DNA of 54,157 nt from Bacteroidia bacterium (GCA_023151275.1 JAKLJI010000013.1:57066-111222); one strand, 5' to 3'. Positions 36,196 through 45,632 are shown, counted from the stretch's first letter. Numbers and translations: made by a program. Notes: generated from the sequence alone by a model not told the origin.

Positions 36196-37344
36196 TTATT
36201 TGCTTGAATTACTTTTTCCAAGACCAATTAATTCACCGCATAAATATTGCCATGTAAACCGCTTTTTATTTTCACGAATGCCTGAAAGCAGCGTATTCTC
36301 GAGATTCTCCGTAAAAAAACGATTTATTTCGGAGGCAATTTCCTGCGCGTTTACTCCGCAAACTAAACCTGCCACATTATGTGGGACCAGTTCGGCCAAC
36401 CCACCTACCCGGGTAACCAACATTGGTTTTTCATAATAATAGGCAATCTGTGTTACCCCGCTTTGTGTGGCAGATAAATAAGTTTGAATAACCAATTCAG
36501 AGGCAGAAAAAAAGTAAGATACCCTTTCATTTGGAATAAAATCTGTGTTTAGAACCACAGCCTCTTCAAGCCCTAAATCCTTGATTTTTTGAAGATAAGG
36601 CTTTGAGTCTTCATAAAATTCTCCTGCGATAATAAGCTTCAATTTCAAAGCCTTCCAATTGCTTTGGGCGAGACTTTCAAGCAACAATTCCAAACCTTTG
36701 TACTTCCGGATAAATCCAAAAAAAAGCAGATACCGGTAACCCGCATCTAGTCCCAACTCCTGAATGGCCTTTTGCTTTTCGATGGCGGGACCAAACATAT
36801 CGTACATGGGATGAGGGACATAGGTTGAAGGCTTCAAAGGTTGTAATGCTCGAATCTGCCCCAAAACCTCCTCAGACATGGAAAGGTAACCTTGAATGGG
36901 CCTTAAAAAATAGGAAGTAAAGGGTTTGTCGAAGAACTTTTTCTCGTGAGGCACAATATTGTCTGTTATGGCTAAACAGGTAATTCCGGCCTGTGTAAAG
37001 ATGCGAGCAAGGGTTCCATAAGCGGGACCCATAAAACTCATCCAATACCTAAACACCACTAAATTGTAGCCATTTTTTCTAAATTTCAAGCCAACCTTAA
37101 TCCAATTGATTGGATTGATTGAATTCAAATCAGCGTGTATAGTTACTCCTTCCGGAGGGGGTGATTCCGAGTATTGAGTTTTTCCCGGGAACAATAAGGA
37201 AGGATATTGCAAGCTAAAACTTAAAATCTCACACCCATAGCCTTGTTCTTGGAACTCGCGGCATAAGCGTTCATCAAAAGTTGCCAAGCCTCCTCTTAAA
37301 GGCCAACCTGGACCAACGATTAGAACTTTCCCCTTTTTAGTCAA
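36196..37344 (-). CDS. Glycosyltransferase, GT-B fold (group 1 type)
   Basis: A 382-residue GT-B glycosyltransferase. The N-terminal half starts KVLIVGPGWPLRGGLATFDE, a Gly-rich loop for the acceptor side. The C-terminal donor domain contains RYLLFFGFIRKYKGLELLLE and the segment LVIQTYLSATQSGVTQIAYY leading to PMLVTRVGGLAELV, a GT4-like pattern (E..G motif region with QSGV). No membrane helix is evident. It overlaps the preceding GT2 gene by 8 bp and is last in the five-gene operon that starts with the dihydroorotase-like gene. The donor sugar and acceptor are unknown. A cell-envelope or lipid-linked glycan role is inference. Confidence 0.88.
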   Translation of the reverse strand: MTKKGKVLIVGPGWPLRGGLATFDERLCREFQEQGYGCEILSFSLQYPSLLFPGKTQYSESPPPEGVTIHADLNSINPINWIKVGLKFRKNGYNLVVFRYWMSFMGPAYGTLARIFTQAGITCLAITDNIVPHEKKFFDKPFTSYFLRPIQGYLSMSEEVLGQIRALQPLKPSTYVPHPMYDMFGPAIEKQKAIQELGLDAGYRYLLFFGFIRKYKGLELLLESLAQSNWKALKLKLIIAGEFYEDSKPYLQKIKDLGLEEAVVLNTDFIPNERVSYFFSASELVIQTYLSATQSGVTQIAYYYEKPMLVTRVGGLAELVPHNVAGLVCGVNAQEIASEINRFFTENLENTLLSGIRENKKRFTWQYLCGELIGLGKSNSSK

Positions 37345-38332
37345 GACCTATTTTTTTTGTTATGCCATAAACATTGCGTTCTGTGGCATTTCTTGAAATC
37401 ATTTCACCAATAAAACCTGCCAAAAACAACTGTACTCCAATAATTACGGATACTAAGGAGATAAAAAAGAGGGGCTGACTGGTAATATCTCTTGATTTAT
37501 AGCCATCAGGGAGACTGGCTTCCATGTAAACAAACCAAAGTTTCTCACCTACAATGTAAAAGCTAACTAAAAAGCCAAAAATAAACATCAAGGTTCCCAA
37601 CACACCAAAAAAATGCATGGGTCGTTTTCCAAATTTTGAAACGAAGAAAATGGTTAGTAAATCCAAAAAACCATTGATAAATCTGGATAATCCACCAAAC
37701 TTAGTTGAACCATATTTTCTGGCTCTGTGCTGAACCACCTTCTCCCCAATTTTTCGGAAGCCTGCCCATTTGGCAATTACAGGAATGTACCTGTGCATTT
37801 CATTATAAACCTCAATGGACTTCACTACTTCTGAGCGGTAAGCCTTAAGGCCACAATTGAAATCGTGCAACTGAATGCCCGAAATCTTTCGTGTTGCCGC
37901 GTTAAAAAACTTGGTCGGAATGGTTTTGCTGATGGGATCGTAGCGTTTTTTCTTCCAACCGCTAACCAAATCATATCCTTCCTGGGTAATCATCCGGTAT
38001 AGTTCAGGAATTTCATCAGGACTATCCTGCATATCGGCATCCATTGTAATTACTACATTACCATTGGTTGAATGAAATCCAACATTCAATGCTGCGGATT
38101 TTCCATAATTCCTGCGGAATTTTATTCCCTTAACCGAACTATTCTTCCTTGTAATTTCCTCCACCAATTTCCAGGAGTTATCCGTACTTCCGTCATCAAT
38201 CAGCAGTATTTCATACGAAAACTTATTTTCATTCATCACCCTTTCTACCCAAGAGACTAGCTCTGGAAGCGATTCTTCTTCATTTAAAAAAGGGACTACT
38301 ACTGAGATATCAGGATGGAGAGGAGAACTCAT
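37337..38332 (-). CDS. Membrane-bound glycosyltransferase family 2 (DPM/GtrB-like)
   Basis: A 331-residue GT2 enzyme. The GT-A domain starts ISVVVPFLNEEESLPELVSW, with DDGSTDNS near 46-53, the donor-binding Asp 98-x-Asp 100 in MDADMQDSPDEIPE, and GLKAYRSEV. Two C-terminal membrane helices are evident (FFGVLGTLMFIFGFLVSFYI and LFFISLVSVIIGVQLFLAGF). This is the layout of polyprenyl-phosphate glycosyltransferases that charge undecaprenyl phosphate with a sugar. It starts 3 bp after the DUF4199 gene and overlaps the following glycosyltransferase, so both act in one pathway, probably envelope glycan synthesis. Confidence 0.92.
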   Translation of the reverse strand: MSSPLHPDISVVVPFLNEEESLPELVSWVERVMNENKFSYEILLIDDGSTDNSWKLVEEITRKNSSVKGIKFRRNYGKSAALNVGFHSTNGNVVITMDADMQDSPDEIPELYRMITQEGYDLVSGWKKKRYDPISKTIPTKFFNAATRKISGIQLHDFNCGLKAYRSEVVKSIEVYNEMHRYIPVIAKWAGFRKIGEKVVQHRARKYGSTKFGGLSRFINGFLDLLTIFFVSKFGKRPMHFFGVLGTLMFIFGFLVSFYIVGEKLWFVYMEASLPDGYKSRDITSQPLFFISLVSVIIGVQLFLAGFIGEMISRNATERNVYGITKKIGLD

Positions 38333-38335
38333 GGA

Positions 38336-38899
38336 TTAGGATTGCAAATTTGAATAAAAACGATTTGGATCTTCTTTTTTAGTAACTGCTGCAAGAATTA
38401 GATTAATAATCAAACCAAAAAAGAGGCTTCCAAATAAACCAATGAGTGACATTACCCAGGGTTTCATCATTTTCCGACTCATACTAATGGCTTGCTCAAT
38501 TTGGTCTTCCGACATTTCTTTCTTCAACATCTCTTCCTTGGCAAGGTTGAGCGCCTTTTCTACAAACTCTGGATCAATAAAGGTTAAAAATACATACTGG
38601 TACAAGGATGCAACCAATGAACCTGCTAATACAATTAGCATACCGGTTCCTAGTCCTTGGCTGTAACTCATATATCCACCTAAAGTATCATTCTTACGTG
38701 AATTCAGGCCAAAAAACAAAATGGCTGTAGTTAAAACCAGAGAAGGAAGGGCTGCTAACCAACCACTTTGGTTGATATCCATGATGTAAAAAACAAGAGA
38801 AATGCCAATACTTACCAATGCGTAAATAATGGCAAACTTGATTACTACCTGACCTTTGGTTGTTTTGTGCTCGATATCCATTGTATTAAGTTTTAACAA
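38336..38899 (-). CDS. DUF4199 membrane protein
   Basis: A 187-residue membrane protein with four predicted helices: about 22-45 (VVIKFAIIYALVSIGISLVF), 50-70, 85-115 and 150-175. A cytosolic-looking charged segment around 116-145 (NLAKEEMLKKEMSEDQIEQA) separates the third and fourth. The pattern and neighbourhood (dihydroorotase-like gene upstream, GT2 downstream) match the DUF4199 family of Bacteroidota, which has no assigned function. The start may be ATG 38899 or the ATG at 38881 (MDIEHKTTKG), as the first six residues look non-conserved. Gaps to both neighbours are under 10 bp, so it is a mid-operon gene. Confidence 0.82.
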   Translation of the reverse strand: MLKLNTMDIEHKTTKGQVVIKFAIIYALVSIGISLVFYIMDINQSGWLAALPSLVLTTAILFFGLNSRKNDTLGGYMSYSQGLGTGMLIVLAGSLVASLYQYVFLTFIDPEFVEKALNLAKEEMLKKEMSEDQIEQAISMSRKMMKPWVMSLIGLFGSLFFGLIINLILAAVTKKEDPNRFYSNLQS

Positions 38900-38907
38900 G
38901 TATAAAC

Positions 38908-39576
38908 TTATTCCCCATAAAATGCGAGTACAGAATGGTAAACGGCATCTTCAAATGGTGTAAGGGAATTTCCCAGCTCCGGTTCAATTTCTTCGGCAAC
39001 TTGGAAAAACAGCACCATTGGAACAAATAGACTTTTGATTGGATTGTCTTCTTGAATACCTTCCTGAATTTCCTTCAAATCAGAGATTTCTGCGTCCAAG
39101 ATATCTTCATTCACAATAAAGCTTTCATAAATCCGAAGTTCGTCCTGGAATTCAGTTTCCTCAATCAATAGAAACTCCTGTAGAAAATCATCTAAACTAA
39201 TATCCACATCGGTATCAATAGACTCACTGATGTATAAAAACAGGTTGAGCAATTCTGTTCCTCTGTCGATGGTTTTGTTTTCAATTTGTTCCCATTCCGG
39301 AGTATCGAAATAGTCATCCGGCCTATTTTCTGTTGACAAAAACTTTACCAGTAGCAAATCAAACAAGACCTCTTCCAACTCCTGAAAGTCCGGATTTTGG
39401 GCTAAACAGGCATCAAGCCCTTCAACCCGATCAAGAAATTCTCCTGATGAATCACCAATTACCTCCCACACGGCCTCAAAAGGAGATGGTTTATTTATCC
39501 GTGAAGCATAGCTTGTAAGTAACACTTCGGTTGCTTCGTATACAGGAATTTCATCCTGACTTAATGGTCTTTTCAT
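38908..39576 (-). CDS. Conserved acidic hypothetical protein
   Basis: A 222-residue, strongly acidic, mostly helical protein that I cannot place in a named family. It opens with MKRPLSQDEIPVYEATEVLL, has many Asp/Glu pairs (for example SESIDTDVDISLDDFLQEFL) and ends in a helix FEDAVYHSVLAFYGE. There is no signal peptide or membrane segment. It lies 5 bp after the dihydroorotase-like gene and 8 bp before the DUF4199 gene, so it is co-translated with them. A real gene is supported by length, phase with the operon and absence of a competing frame. No function is proposed. Confidence 0.78.
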   Translation of the reverse strand: MKRPLSQDEIPVYEATEVLLTSYASRINKPSPFEAVWEVIGDSSGEFLDRVEGLDACLAQNPDFQELEEVLFDLLLVKFLSTENRPDDYFDTPEWEQIENKTIDRGTELLNLFLYISESIDTDVDISLDDFLQEFLLIEETEFQDELRIYESFIVNEDILDAEISDLKEIQEGIQEDNPIKSLFVPMVLFFQVAEEIEPELGNSLTPFEDAVYHSVLAFYGE

Positions 39577-39581
39577 AGGTT

Positions 39582-40862
39582 TTAATTGATTTGTTGTATC
39601 TTATTTTTTAACACTACCGCTCTCACTTTTCCTTTCAGGTCTTTCCCTAACAGGGGAGAATTTCGGGATTTTGAAAGCGGATTTTGGTATTTCCAATTGT
39701 CGTTATGACTGTAAATGGTGAACTCTGGTTTTTGACCAACAGCCAAAGCTGGCAAATCCCTATTCAAAACAGCTAAAGCCCGCCAACTAATCGCAGGTAA
39801 AATACTGTCCCATTCAATGTTTGCAGGTTTTGATTGAATGAGTAATGGAAGAACTGTTTCCAAAGTACTCATTCCATGCAATGCGTAATCAAATTCAAGC
39901 ACTTTCTCTTCAACGGTTCTCGGCTTATGGTTGCTAACAATAGCATCAATGGTTCCATCGGCAACTGCTTCCCAAAGCGCTTTCTGGTGATTTTTGGAGC
40001 GCAATGGTGGAAGTACTTTGAAATTAGAATCATAGCCTATCAATTGCTCATCTGTAAAAGCTAAATTGGCAATGGCAACATCGCAGCTTACTTTCAATCC
40101 TGCTTTTTTTGCCTTTCGAATTAAATCAACCGAACCTTTGGTGCTAATGCAGCTAAAATGAATGGCAGATCCTGCATATTTAGCAAGTTCTAAATCTCGC
40201 TGCAACCTAATTTCTTCTGAGAGTGCAGGAAATCCTTTCATGCCGAGAAAAGTGCTAACTTCTCCTTCGTGCATTTTGCCGCCTTTACTTAAACTCTCTT
40301 CTTCAGGTCTCGACATAACCAAGCCTTTAAAGATGTTTGAATACATTAAGGCTCGCAAAAGAAGTCCAGCATGATGAACAGGTTGGTCTGCATCAGTAAA
40401 TGCAGCGGCACCCGCTTGGAACATATCAAACAATTCAGCCAACTCCTTTCCTTCCCGATCAATGCTTATGCATCCATAAGGCAAAATTGTAATTGGCAGT
40501 TTGTTTTGACTTGCCATTAACGCTGAAATTCCGGCTCTTGAGATGGGAGCAGGAACCGCGCTTGGTAAAAGGCCCACGTATCCAAATCCACCGCGAATTG
40601 CTGCATTAGAACCAGATTCAAGTGTTTCCCTATCTTCATTTCCAGGTTCAGCAAAATCAGCCCTTAAATCAACAAAAACTGGAGAAAGCAACCCTTTTGC
40701 CGCATCATAAACCTCAATTTTCGATTGAATAGGCGCAAAAAAATTCTTTCCGGAAGATTGAATATCCTTGATAATTCCATCTTGAATAAGAATATCACAT
40801 AGTTTATTGTGGAATGCGGAGCGGTTATCAGAAACCTTGGCATTCAGGATAAGTAAATTCAT
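39582..40862 (-). CDS. Dihydroorotase-like protein without metal ligands
   Basis: A 426-residue member of the dihydroorotase/allantoinase branch of cyclic amidohydrolases. The fold is clear: KGLLSPVFVDLRADFAEPGN at about 56-75, ETLESGSNAAIRGGFGYVGL, KVLPPLRSKNHQKALWEAVA, DGTIDAIVSNHKPRTVEEK and STLETVLPLL. However, the DxHxH metal site reads D65-L-R67-A-D69, the second His region (HAED type) reads SRPEE, and the DHAPH loop reads NHKPR. All usual ligand positions that I can align are substituted. Such copies are known as noncatalytic partners of aspartate transcarbamoylase. Catalysis here is unlikely. It heads a five-gene operon. Confidence 0.87.
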   Translation of the reverse strand: MNLLILNAKVSDNRSAFHNKLCDILIQDGIIKDIQSSGKNFFAPIQSKIEVYDAAKGLLSPVFVDLRADFAEPGNEDRETLESGSNAAIRGGFGYVGLLPSAVPAPISRAGISALMASQNKLPITILPYGCISIDREGKELAELFDMFQAGAAAFTDADQPVHHAGLLLRALMYSNIFKGLVMSRPEEESLSKGGKMHEGEVSTFLGMKGFPALSEEIRLQRDLELAKYAGSAIHFSCISTKGSVDLIRKAKKAGLKVSCDVAIANLAFTDEQLIGYDSNFKVLPPLRSKNHQKALWEAVADGTIDAIVSNHKPRTVEEKVLEFDYALHGMSTLETVLPLLIQSKPANIEWDSILPAISWRALAVLNRDLPALAVGQKPEFTIYSHNDNWKYQNPLSKSRNSPLLGKDLKGKVRAVVLKNKIQQIN

Positions 40863-40879
40863 AAACCGGACAAGTTGCG

Positions 40880-40887
40880 CAAATCTA
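40880..40887 (-). promoter_or_regulatory. Possible -7 element before the dihydroorotase-like gene
   Basis: On the minus strand TAGATTTG fits TAnnTTTG and lies 17 bp before the ATG. No TTG stands at the ideal 19-nt spacing, so only the -7 box is supported. Confidence 0.4.
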
Positions 40888-40927
40888 GCACAAAGCGCTT
40901 AGAAATCCGAGCATTGTTAACACAAGC

Positions 40928-42922
40928 TTAATCCTTCAATCGTTTCAACAACAGAAATTCAATACCTAAAAATAAGATTGCGAGAAGAAGCGACCATTTC
41001 CACAAGGGTTTTCCAGTAGCTGAACTCGCCAGTTCATTGGAAAAAGCGGCTTCATCACTAGAAAACAAGTCAAACCCTTTTTGGGCAAAATCTGATTCCT
41101 CATAAAACTTCAACTCCGATTCGGAACGTGGAAAGTTGAGTCCTAATTGTCCGACAATTTTTGACCCATCAACCTGAATTGCATACCAACCCGCTTTTTG
41201 AATTTCCGGAGACAGCGCAAATCCCCATTTCCCATTTCGGGATTCAACTCCGGCTGCTACTTGAGTCTTTTCCGAAATCAGCTTAACAATTCCTTTGGGC
41301 CTTTCAGAAAGAGGCTCAATAAAATTGCGTTTCCCAAGAGTCCAACTTAGGGGCATTACCCGACGAATTTGAAAGGGCATTTGCAACATTAATGGCACAA
41401 AAAACGAATGGGAAGCAAGGTTTGAATTCTCTGTTTTCAAATCCGATGTCATTAAATACAAAACACCTTTTCCAACGCGCTTCTTCATCAAAAATGGACT
41501 ATTATCGCTTAGGCCCAGTATGGTTGAATATCCAAATAAGTTATTTCTTGAAAGCCTTAAGTAATTGCTTGCTAAAGGGTATTGTAGATTTTCAGGTAAA
41601 CTCGTGAAAACACCTTTGAATAAGCCATCAGACAGCTCAATTTTATTCACTGGAACCGCCTTGTTAATACCTTCCAAATTCTGATTTAATTTGGAATCGA
41701 ACAACCAGATTGAAGATGCCTTTTGCAAATTCGACATGTCGGGAATTTGAAAAATAACGCCACCTTCTTCCAGGTAACTTGAAAGCGATGCAAGTAATCC
41801 TGCAGATAAACCAGATACCCCATCCAAAATAATCAATTGTTGTTCCTGAATTTGCGAAGGATTTAGGCTTAATACTTGTTTCTTTTCCAATTGAACACCA
41901 GGCTCTGTTGAAAATACCCGCTCGATTGCTGGTTCTGGTTTTGTATCAAAAACCTGAAGGACTTTTGCTGATTCAATGGCTTGAAGACTGGCGTACCAAG
42001 TATCATCAAAAGAGATTGGAAAATCCTGAATCTTGAACAAAATGCGCTGAGCATCACCATTGATAGGCATGTAGGTGAATTTCTCGGTAACAGTTCCATC
42101 CGCATTCAGACTGGTGTTTCGGAGTCCCTTTTGAATGCCATCCACATAAAACTGAATTGGGAAATTCGTCAATTTTGAATTGCCCGAGCCTTTAATACGA
42201 ACAAAAAACGTAAGCTCCTGTCCCTTTCGTGCAAAAGGAGCATCCATCCAAACCGTATCAATCCAGCAATTTGATTTTTTTTCGGCTTGAAGTAAAACCA
42301 TTTTATTGGCTTGGGCAGAATCCAAGCTTAGTTTTTCAAGTTGCAAATGAGACTTCTGACCATCGGTAATCCACCAACATTCTACGCCCGGCCCTCCGGC
42401 CATCTTTGAATAAATGGCTGAAGCATCTGATGAAAAGGGGCCAATTTGCAAATCATCTAGTTGTTTTAAAAGGCCATTGTAGTCAATTGACCTTGAAGAT
42501 GAGCTTGATGTGTGATTAGAAATTAGCGAGAACTGTGTTCCTTTTGGTGCTTTAGCAGCAATCATTCGAGCTCGATTTTTCGCCTCTTCAAACAAGGTAG
42601 CGGTTTTACCCTGACCAAGCATAGAAAAACTATTATCCAGGTAAATTTTTACTTCAGACGCCCTGGTTTCTTTTTTTGAATCTGCAGGTAAAAATGGTTG
42701 CGCGAAGGCTGCAATCAGGAAGAAAAAAAACAGCATTCGAACCAAGAGCAAAAGCAAATGCTTAACCTGCCTTTGTTTTTTATTTTGCTCTACAACCCGT
42801 TTTATAAATCGGATATCCGGGAAAACAAGCTTTTTAGGTCTTCTGAAATTGAATAAATGGATAATGACTGGTATTCCCAGCGCCAACAATCCATATAAAA
42901 CCTGAGGTTTAAGAAACTCCAC
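40928..42922 (-). CDS. BatA/VWA-type membrane protein
   Basis: A protein of about 664 residues of the aerotolerance-related (BatA N-terminal domain) family. The start is set at the GTG at 42922, because VEFLKPQVLYGLLALGIPVI is the usual N-terminus. An ATG at 42988 would add 22 non-conserved residues. Two N-terminal membrane helices are followed by a VWA-like domain with the MIDAS-type motif DNSFS at 96-100 (YLDNSFSMLGQG). A long periplasmic or cytoplasmic beta-rich region and a C-terminal helix (LLAILFLGIEFLLL) complete it. The family is common in Bacteroidota, and its function is unsettled. It is separated by 66 bp from the dihydroorotase-like gene. Confidence 0.85.
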   Translation of the reverse strand: MEFLKPQVLYGLLALGIPVIIHLFNFRRPKKLVFPDIRFIKRVVEQNKKQRQVKHLLLLLVRMLFFFFLIAAFAQPFLPADSKKETRASEVKIYLDNSFSMLGQGKTATLFEEAKNRARMIAAKAPKGTQFSLISNHTSSSSSRSIDYNGLLKQLDDLQIGPFSSDASAIYSKMAGGPGVECWWITDGQKSHLQLEKLSLDSAQANKMVLLQAEKKSNCWIDTVWMDAPFARKGQELTFFVRIKGSGNSKLTNFPIQFYVDGIQKGLRNTSLNADGTVTEKFTYMPINGDAQRILFKIQDFPISFDDTWYASLQAIESAKVLQVFDTKPEPAIERVFSTEPGVQLEKKQVLSLNPSQIQEQQLIILDGVSGLSAGLLASLSSYLEEGGVIFQIPDMSNLQKASSIWLFDSKLNQNLEGINKAVPVNKIELSDGLFKGVFTSLPENLQYPLASNYLRLSRNNLFGYSTILGLSDNSPFLMKKRVGKGVLYLMTSDLKTENSNLASHSFFVPLMLQMPFQIRRVMPLSWTLGKRNFIEPLSERPKGIVKLISEKTQVAAGVESRNGKWGFALSPEIQKAGWYAIQVDGSKIVGQLGLNFPRSESELKFYEESDFAQKGFDLFSSDEAAFSNELASSATGKPLWKWSLLLAILFLGIEFLLLKRLKD

Positions 42923-43209
42923 TCCGCAAAATAGGCCTTTTGAATTTACTTCTCCAATTGGAGATTTTGGATTCCGTTCAAAAAACAAAGCTTGACCCTA
43001 CTTCTCTAACAAAGCATTAAGAAAACAGACTTGAATGTAAGCCTACTAAACTTTATTGTTCCAACAAGCAAATTTGCAATGGTATAAACAGATATTCCTA
43101 ATATTGCGAGCGGAGCTTTTGAGGTGAAACTGGTTTATCAAAATTCAAAAAAAATCTCAAACTGCTTACTAGGACAGCTGGTCTAGCTAATGAATAAGTA
43201 AAAACAGGT

Positions 43210-43998
43210 ATGGAAATAAATTTACAGGGTAAGAACGCATTGGTATGTGGTAGTACTAAAGGAATCGGGTTTGCAATTGCCAAACAATTGGCCGCGTGCG
43301 GAGCTCAGGTAACTCTAATGGCTAGGAATCGGGATATCTTAGAAAAGGTAGTAAAAGACCTCTCTGCAGAAAACGGACAGAAGCATGATTTTTTAGTGGC
43401 TGATTTTTCAAAGCCAGAGGCCGTAAAAGCTGCGATTCAAGAAAAAGTGAATGCCCCACAGGTTTACCATATTTTGGTTAATAACAGTGGTGGACCAAGT
43501 CCTGGACCCCTATTAAAAGCGAGAGAAGAAGAGTTTCTTATGGCCTTCAACTCCCATTTGCTGAGCAGTCATATCTTGGTTCAACAATTGGCGGATGGGA
43601 TGAGGCATTCCGGTTATGGAAGAATCATCAATATCATCTCAACATCAGTTAAGTTACCTTTAAAAGGCTTAGGGGTTAGCAATACCATCCGTGCGGCTGT
43701 AGGCAATTGGGCAAAGACCTTGGCCAATGAACTGGGACCACATGGTATTACTGTAAATAATGTATTGCCTGGTGCTACTGCAACAGATAGGTTAACTCAA
43801 ATTATTGAGGGTAAAGCCATGAAAACCAATACAAGTCCAGAAGATGTAAGTCATGAAATGCTAGAGGAAATTCCACTTAATCGTTTTGCTAAGCCGGAAG
43901 AAATTGCCTACGCAGTAAGCTTTTTAGCTTCTGAATATGCAGCATATATCAACGGAATTAATGTTCCTGTTGATGGAGGAAGAACCGGAAACTTGTAA
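43210..43998 (+). CDS. Short-chain dehydrogenase/reductase-like protein with altered active site
   Basis: A 262-residue SDR-fold protein. The NAD(P)-binding motif is GSTKGIGFAIAK (14-25) and NNSGG is at 91-95. The usual catalytic Tyr-x3-Lys is replaced: the segment GLGVSNTIRAAVGNWAKTLA has Ser 157 and Arg 161 in those places, while Ser 144/146 near the first active-site position are kept. The tail PEEIAYAVSFLASEYAAYIN and GINVPVDGGR is typical. This substitution pattern is seen in a recurring SDR subgroup annotated as oxidoreductases of unknown substrate. Reductase activity cannot be assumed. It stands alone, between the divergent BatA-like gene and the convergent WD40 gene. Confidence 0.88.
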   Translation: MEINLQGKNALVCGSTKGIGFAIAKQLAACGAQVTLMARNRDILEKVVKDLSAENGQKHDFLVADFSKPEAVKAAIQEKVNAPQVYHILVNNSGGPSPGPLLKAREEEFLMAFNSHLLSSHILVQQLADGMRHSGYGRIINIISTSVKLPLKGLGVSNTIRAAVGNWAKTLANELGPHGITVNNVLPGATATDRLTQIIEGKAMKTNTSPEDVSHEMLEEIPLNRFAKPEEIAYAVSFLASEYAAYINGINVPVDGGRTGNL

Positions 43999-44024
43999 CT
44001 ATTTATTGTGAAATTTCCTGAATT

Positions 44025-44918
44025 TCAGGAGATCTTCCAATGAAAAAGAAGTCGGTCATCACCAGCACTAACCAATTCCTCATTATTTAACCAAACTACT
44101 TTATTCACGGAATTGGTATGTGCATCCATTTTGAAACGGTCTGCAACTTTTAATAATTTCTGACTTTTTGATTCCCAAATTTTCAGCGTTTTATCCATAC
44201 TCACAGTGGCAGCCAAAGCTCCATCTGGACTGAAAGAAATTGCGTTGATGTGGTAATTGTGAGCCGGAATATCAGCAAGCAATTCGTAGTTTGTATTCCA
44301 CACTTTGAGCATGGCATCTCTTCCCCCACTCCACAGTTCACCTGTTATTGGATTGAACGCGAGTGCAAAAACAGAATTTGTATGAGCCTCCCATTCATGG
44401 ATTTGCAACAATCGTCCGGATTCAATTTTAAACAGTCGAATAAAATTGTCACTGTAGCCTGCGGCAAAAAGGTTTCCCTCTTTGTTTATGGCCATGACTC
44501 TACAAGCTTTATCTGAAGCGGCCCAACTTTGGAGTAATGAAAAATTGGTAATATCCCAGGTATTTATCCTTCCATCCCCACCTGCTGTTAAAAGTAAATC
44601 CCCAGTTTGCTTGATATCAAACAATCCTAAAGTATGTCCTTCAATATTTCTAAGTTCTTTCTTTTCAATCAAATCAATCAAATGGAGATTTCCGGAAGCG
44701 GTTCCTGCTAGCAACTGTTTAGTTTGAGAATCCGAATGAAAAGAATAAACTGGTCTTGGCAATTTACTAATAAGCTGTCCATCAGTTTGCATTGGAATCC
44801 ACTCTACAATAAACCCATCACCACCACCACTCCAAATATGGCCGGTTTGAGGATGAACCCCAAGCGCAAACAATGCATCTTTATGTCCCTGATAACGAAA
44901 TACTGATTCAATTTTCAT
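44025..44918 (-). CDS. WD40-repeat protein
   Basis: About 297 residues from the ATG at 44918 (MKIESVFRYQGHKDALFALG). A longer frame from 44972 adds 18 residues that look untranslated. Around seven WD-like units can be read, each with a GH or AH start and a W/F-x-(I/V)-W-like end: SGGGDGFIVEW, TAGGDGRINTWDI, SGGRDAMLKVWN, SMDKTLKIWES and SAGDDRLLFHWKI. It should form a closed beta-propeller and act as a cytosolic interaction scaffold. No signal peptide is present with the chosen start. It is convergent with the SDR gene and divergent from the phosphopantetheinyl transferase gene. The partner is unknown. Confidence 0.88.
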   Translation of the reverse strand: MKIESVFRYQGHKDALFALGVHPQTGHIWSGGGDGFIVEWIPMQTDGQLISKLPRPVYSFHSDSQTKQLLAGTASGNLHLIDLIEKKELRNIEGHTLGLFDIKQTGDLLLTAGGDGRINTWDITNFSLLQSWAASDKACRVMAINKEGNLFAAGYSDNFIRLFKIESGRLLQIHEWEAHTNSVFALAFNPITGELWSGGRDAMLKVWNTNYELLADIPAHNYHINAISFSPDGALAATVSMDKTLKIWESKSQKLLKVADRFKMDAHTNSVNKVVWLNNEELVSAGDDRLLFHWKIS

Positions 44919-44978
44919 TGGCATCAAATGTAAAGCTGACAAGCTTAAAATAAAACCAATCCTTATATTCACAGCGCT

Positions 44979-45629
44979 ATGCCTTTACATTCAATACAAG
45001 AGCTGCCTGCGGGCTCCAAACTTGCAATTTGGAAAATAAACGAATCAAAAAAGGAACTTACTCAGCTATTAGGAGATCGGGTGGATGATAACAGCAGGCC
45101 AACAAATGCAGCTGAAAATGTGGGAATCCATTGGTTTGCATCTCGGTTATGCTTAAGCGCCATGTTTCCGGGAAAACATGTAAGAGTCCAAAAAGACAGA
45201 TACAATAAACCTACGTTATACATCAACGGAGAACCATGGTTTATTAGCATAACGCATTCATTTGAATTTGCAGGAATTTTAGTTAGCCGACATGCAGAAA
45301 CAGGTATTGATATCGAAAAAATTGACCCTAGAGTAAATCGGGTGAGTCATAAATTTTTAAATGAAGCTGAACAATTAATTGCATTTCACCAAGACGAAAC
45401 CTTCGTGAATACATTAATTTGGTCTGCAAAAGAAACCCTTTACAAAGTATACGGCAGAAAATCCATGGACTTTAAAGAAAACTTGCATATCCATCCTTTC
45501 CTTGCCGATGATTCCGGAATTTTATTGGGAAAAATAACAAATCCCGGAATTGATGTACTCCTTGATATTCATTATTCACGATTAGAAAACTATATCGTAA
45601 CTTTCGCCTTACATTCGGATGACGAATAA
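44979..45629 (+). CDS. 4'-phosphopantetheinyl transferase superfamily protein
   Basis: A 216-residue Sfp-type transferase that would move phosphopantetheine from CoA to a carrier protein. The Mg2+ site is Asp 111-x-Glu 113 in TGIDIEKIDPR, and the second motif is Trp 148-Ser-Ala-Lys 151-Glu 152 ... Lys 156 in WSAKETLYKVYG. The N-terminal half has the usual WFISITHSFEFAGI substrate loop. It is followed after 3 bp by methylmalonyl-CoA epimerase, so the pair may be an operon. The acceptor may be the fatty-acid acyl carrier protein, but this is not visible here. Confidence 0.92.
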   Translation: MPLHSIQELPAGSKLAIWKINESKKELTQLLGDRVDDNSRPTNAAENVGIHWFASRLCLSAMFPGKHVRVQKDRYNKPTLYINGEPWFISITHSFEFAGILVSRHAETGIDIEKIDPRVNRVSHKFLNEAEQLIAFHQDETFVNTLIWSAKETLYKVYGRKSMDFKENLHIHPFLADDSGILLGKITNPGIDVLLDIHYSRLENYIVTFALHSDDE

Positions 45630-45632
45630 CTT

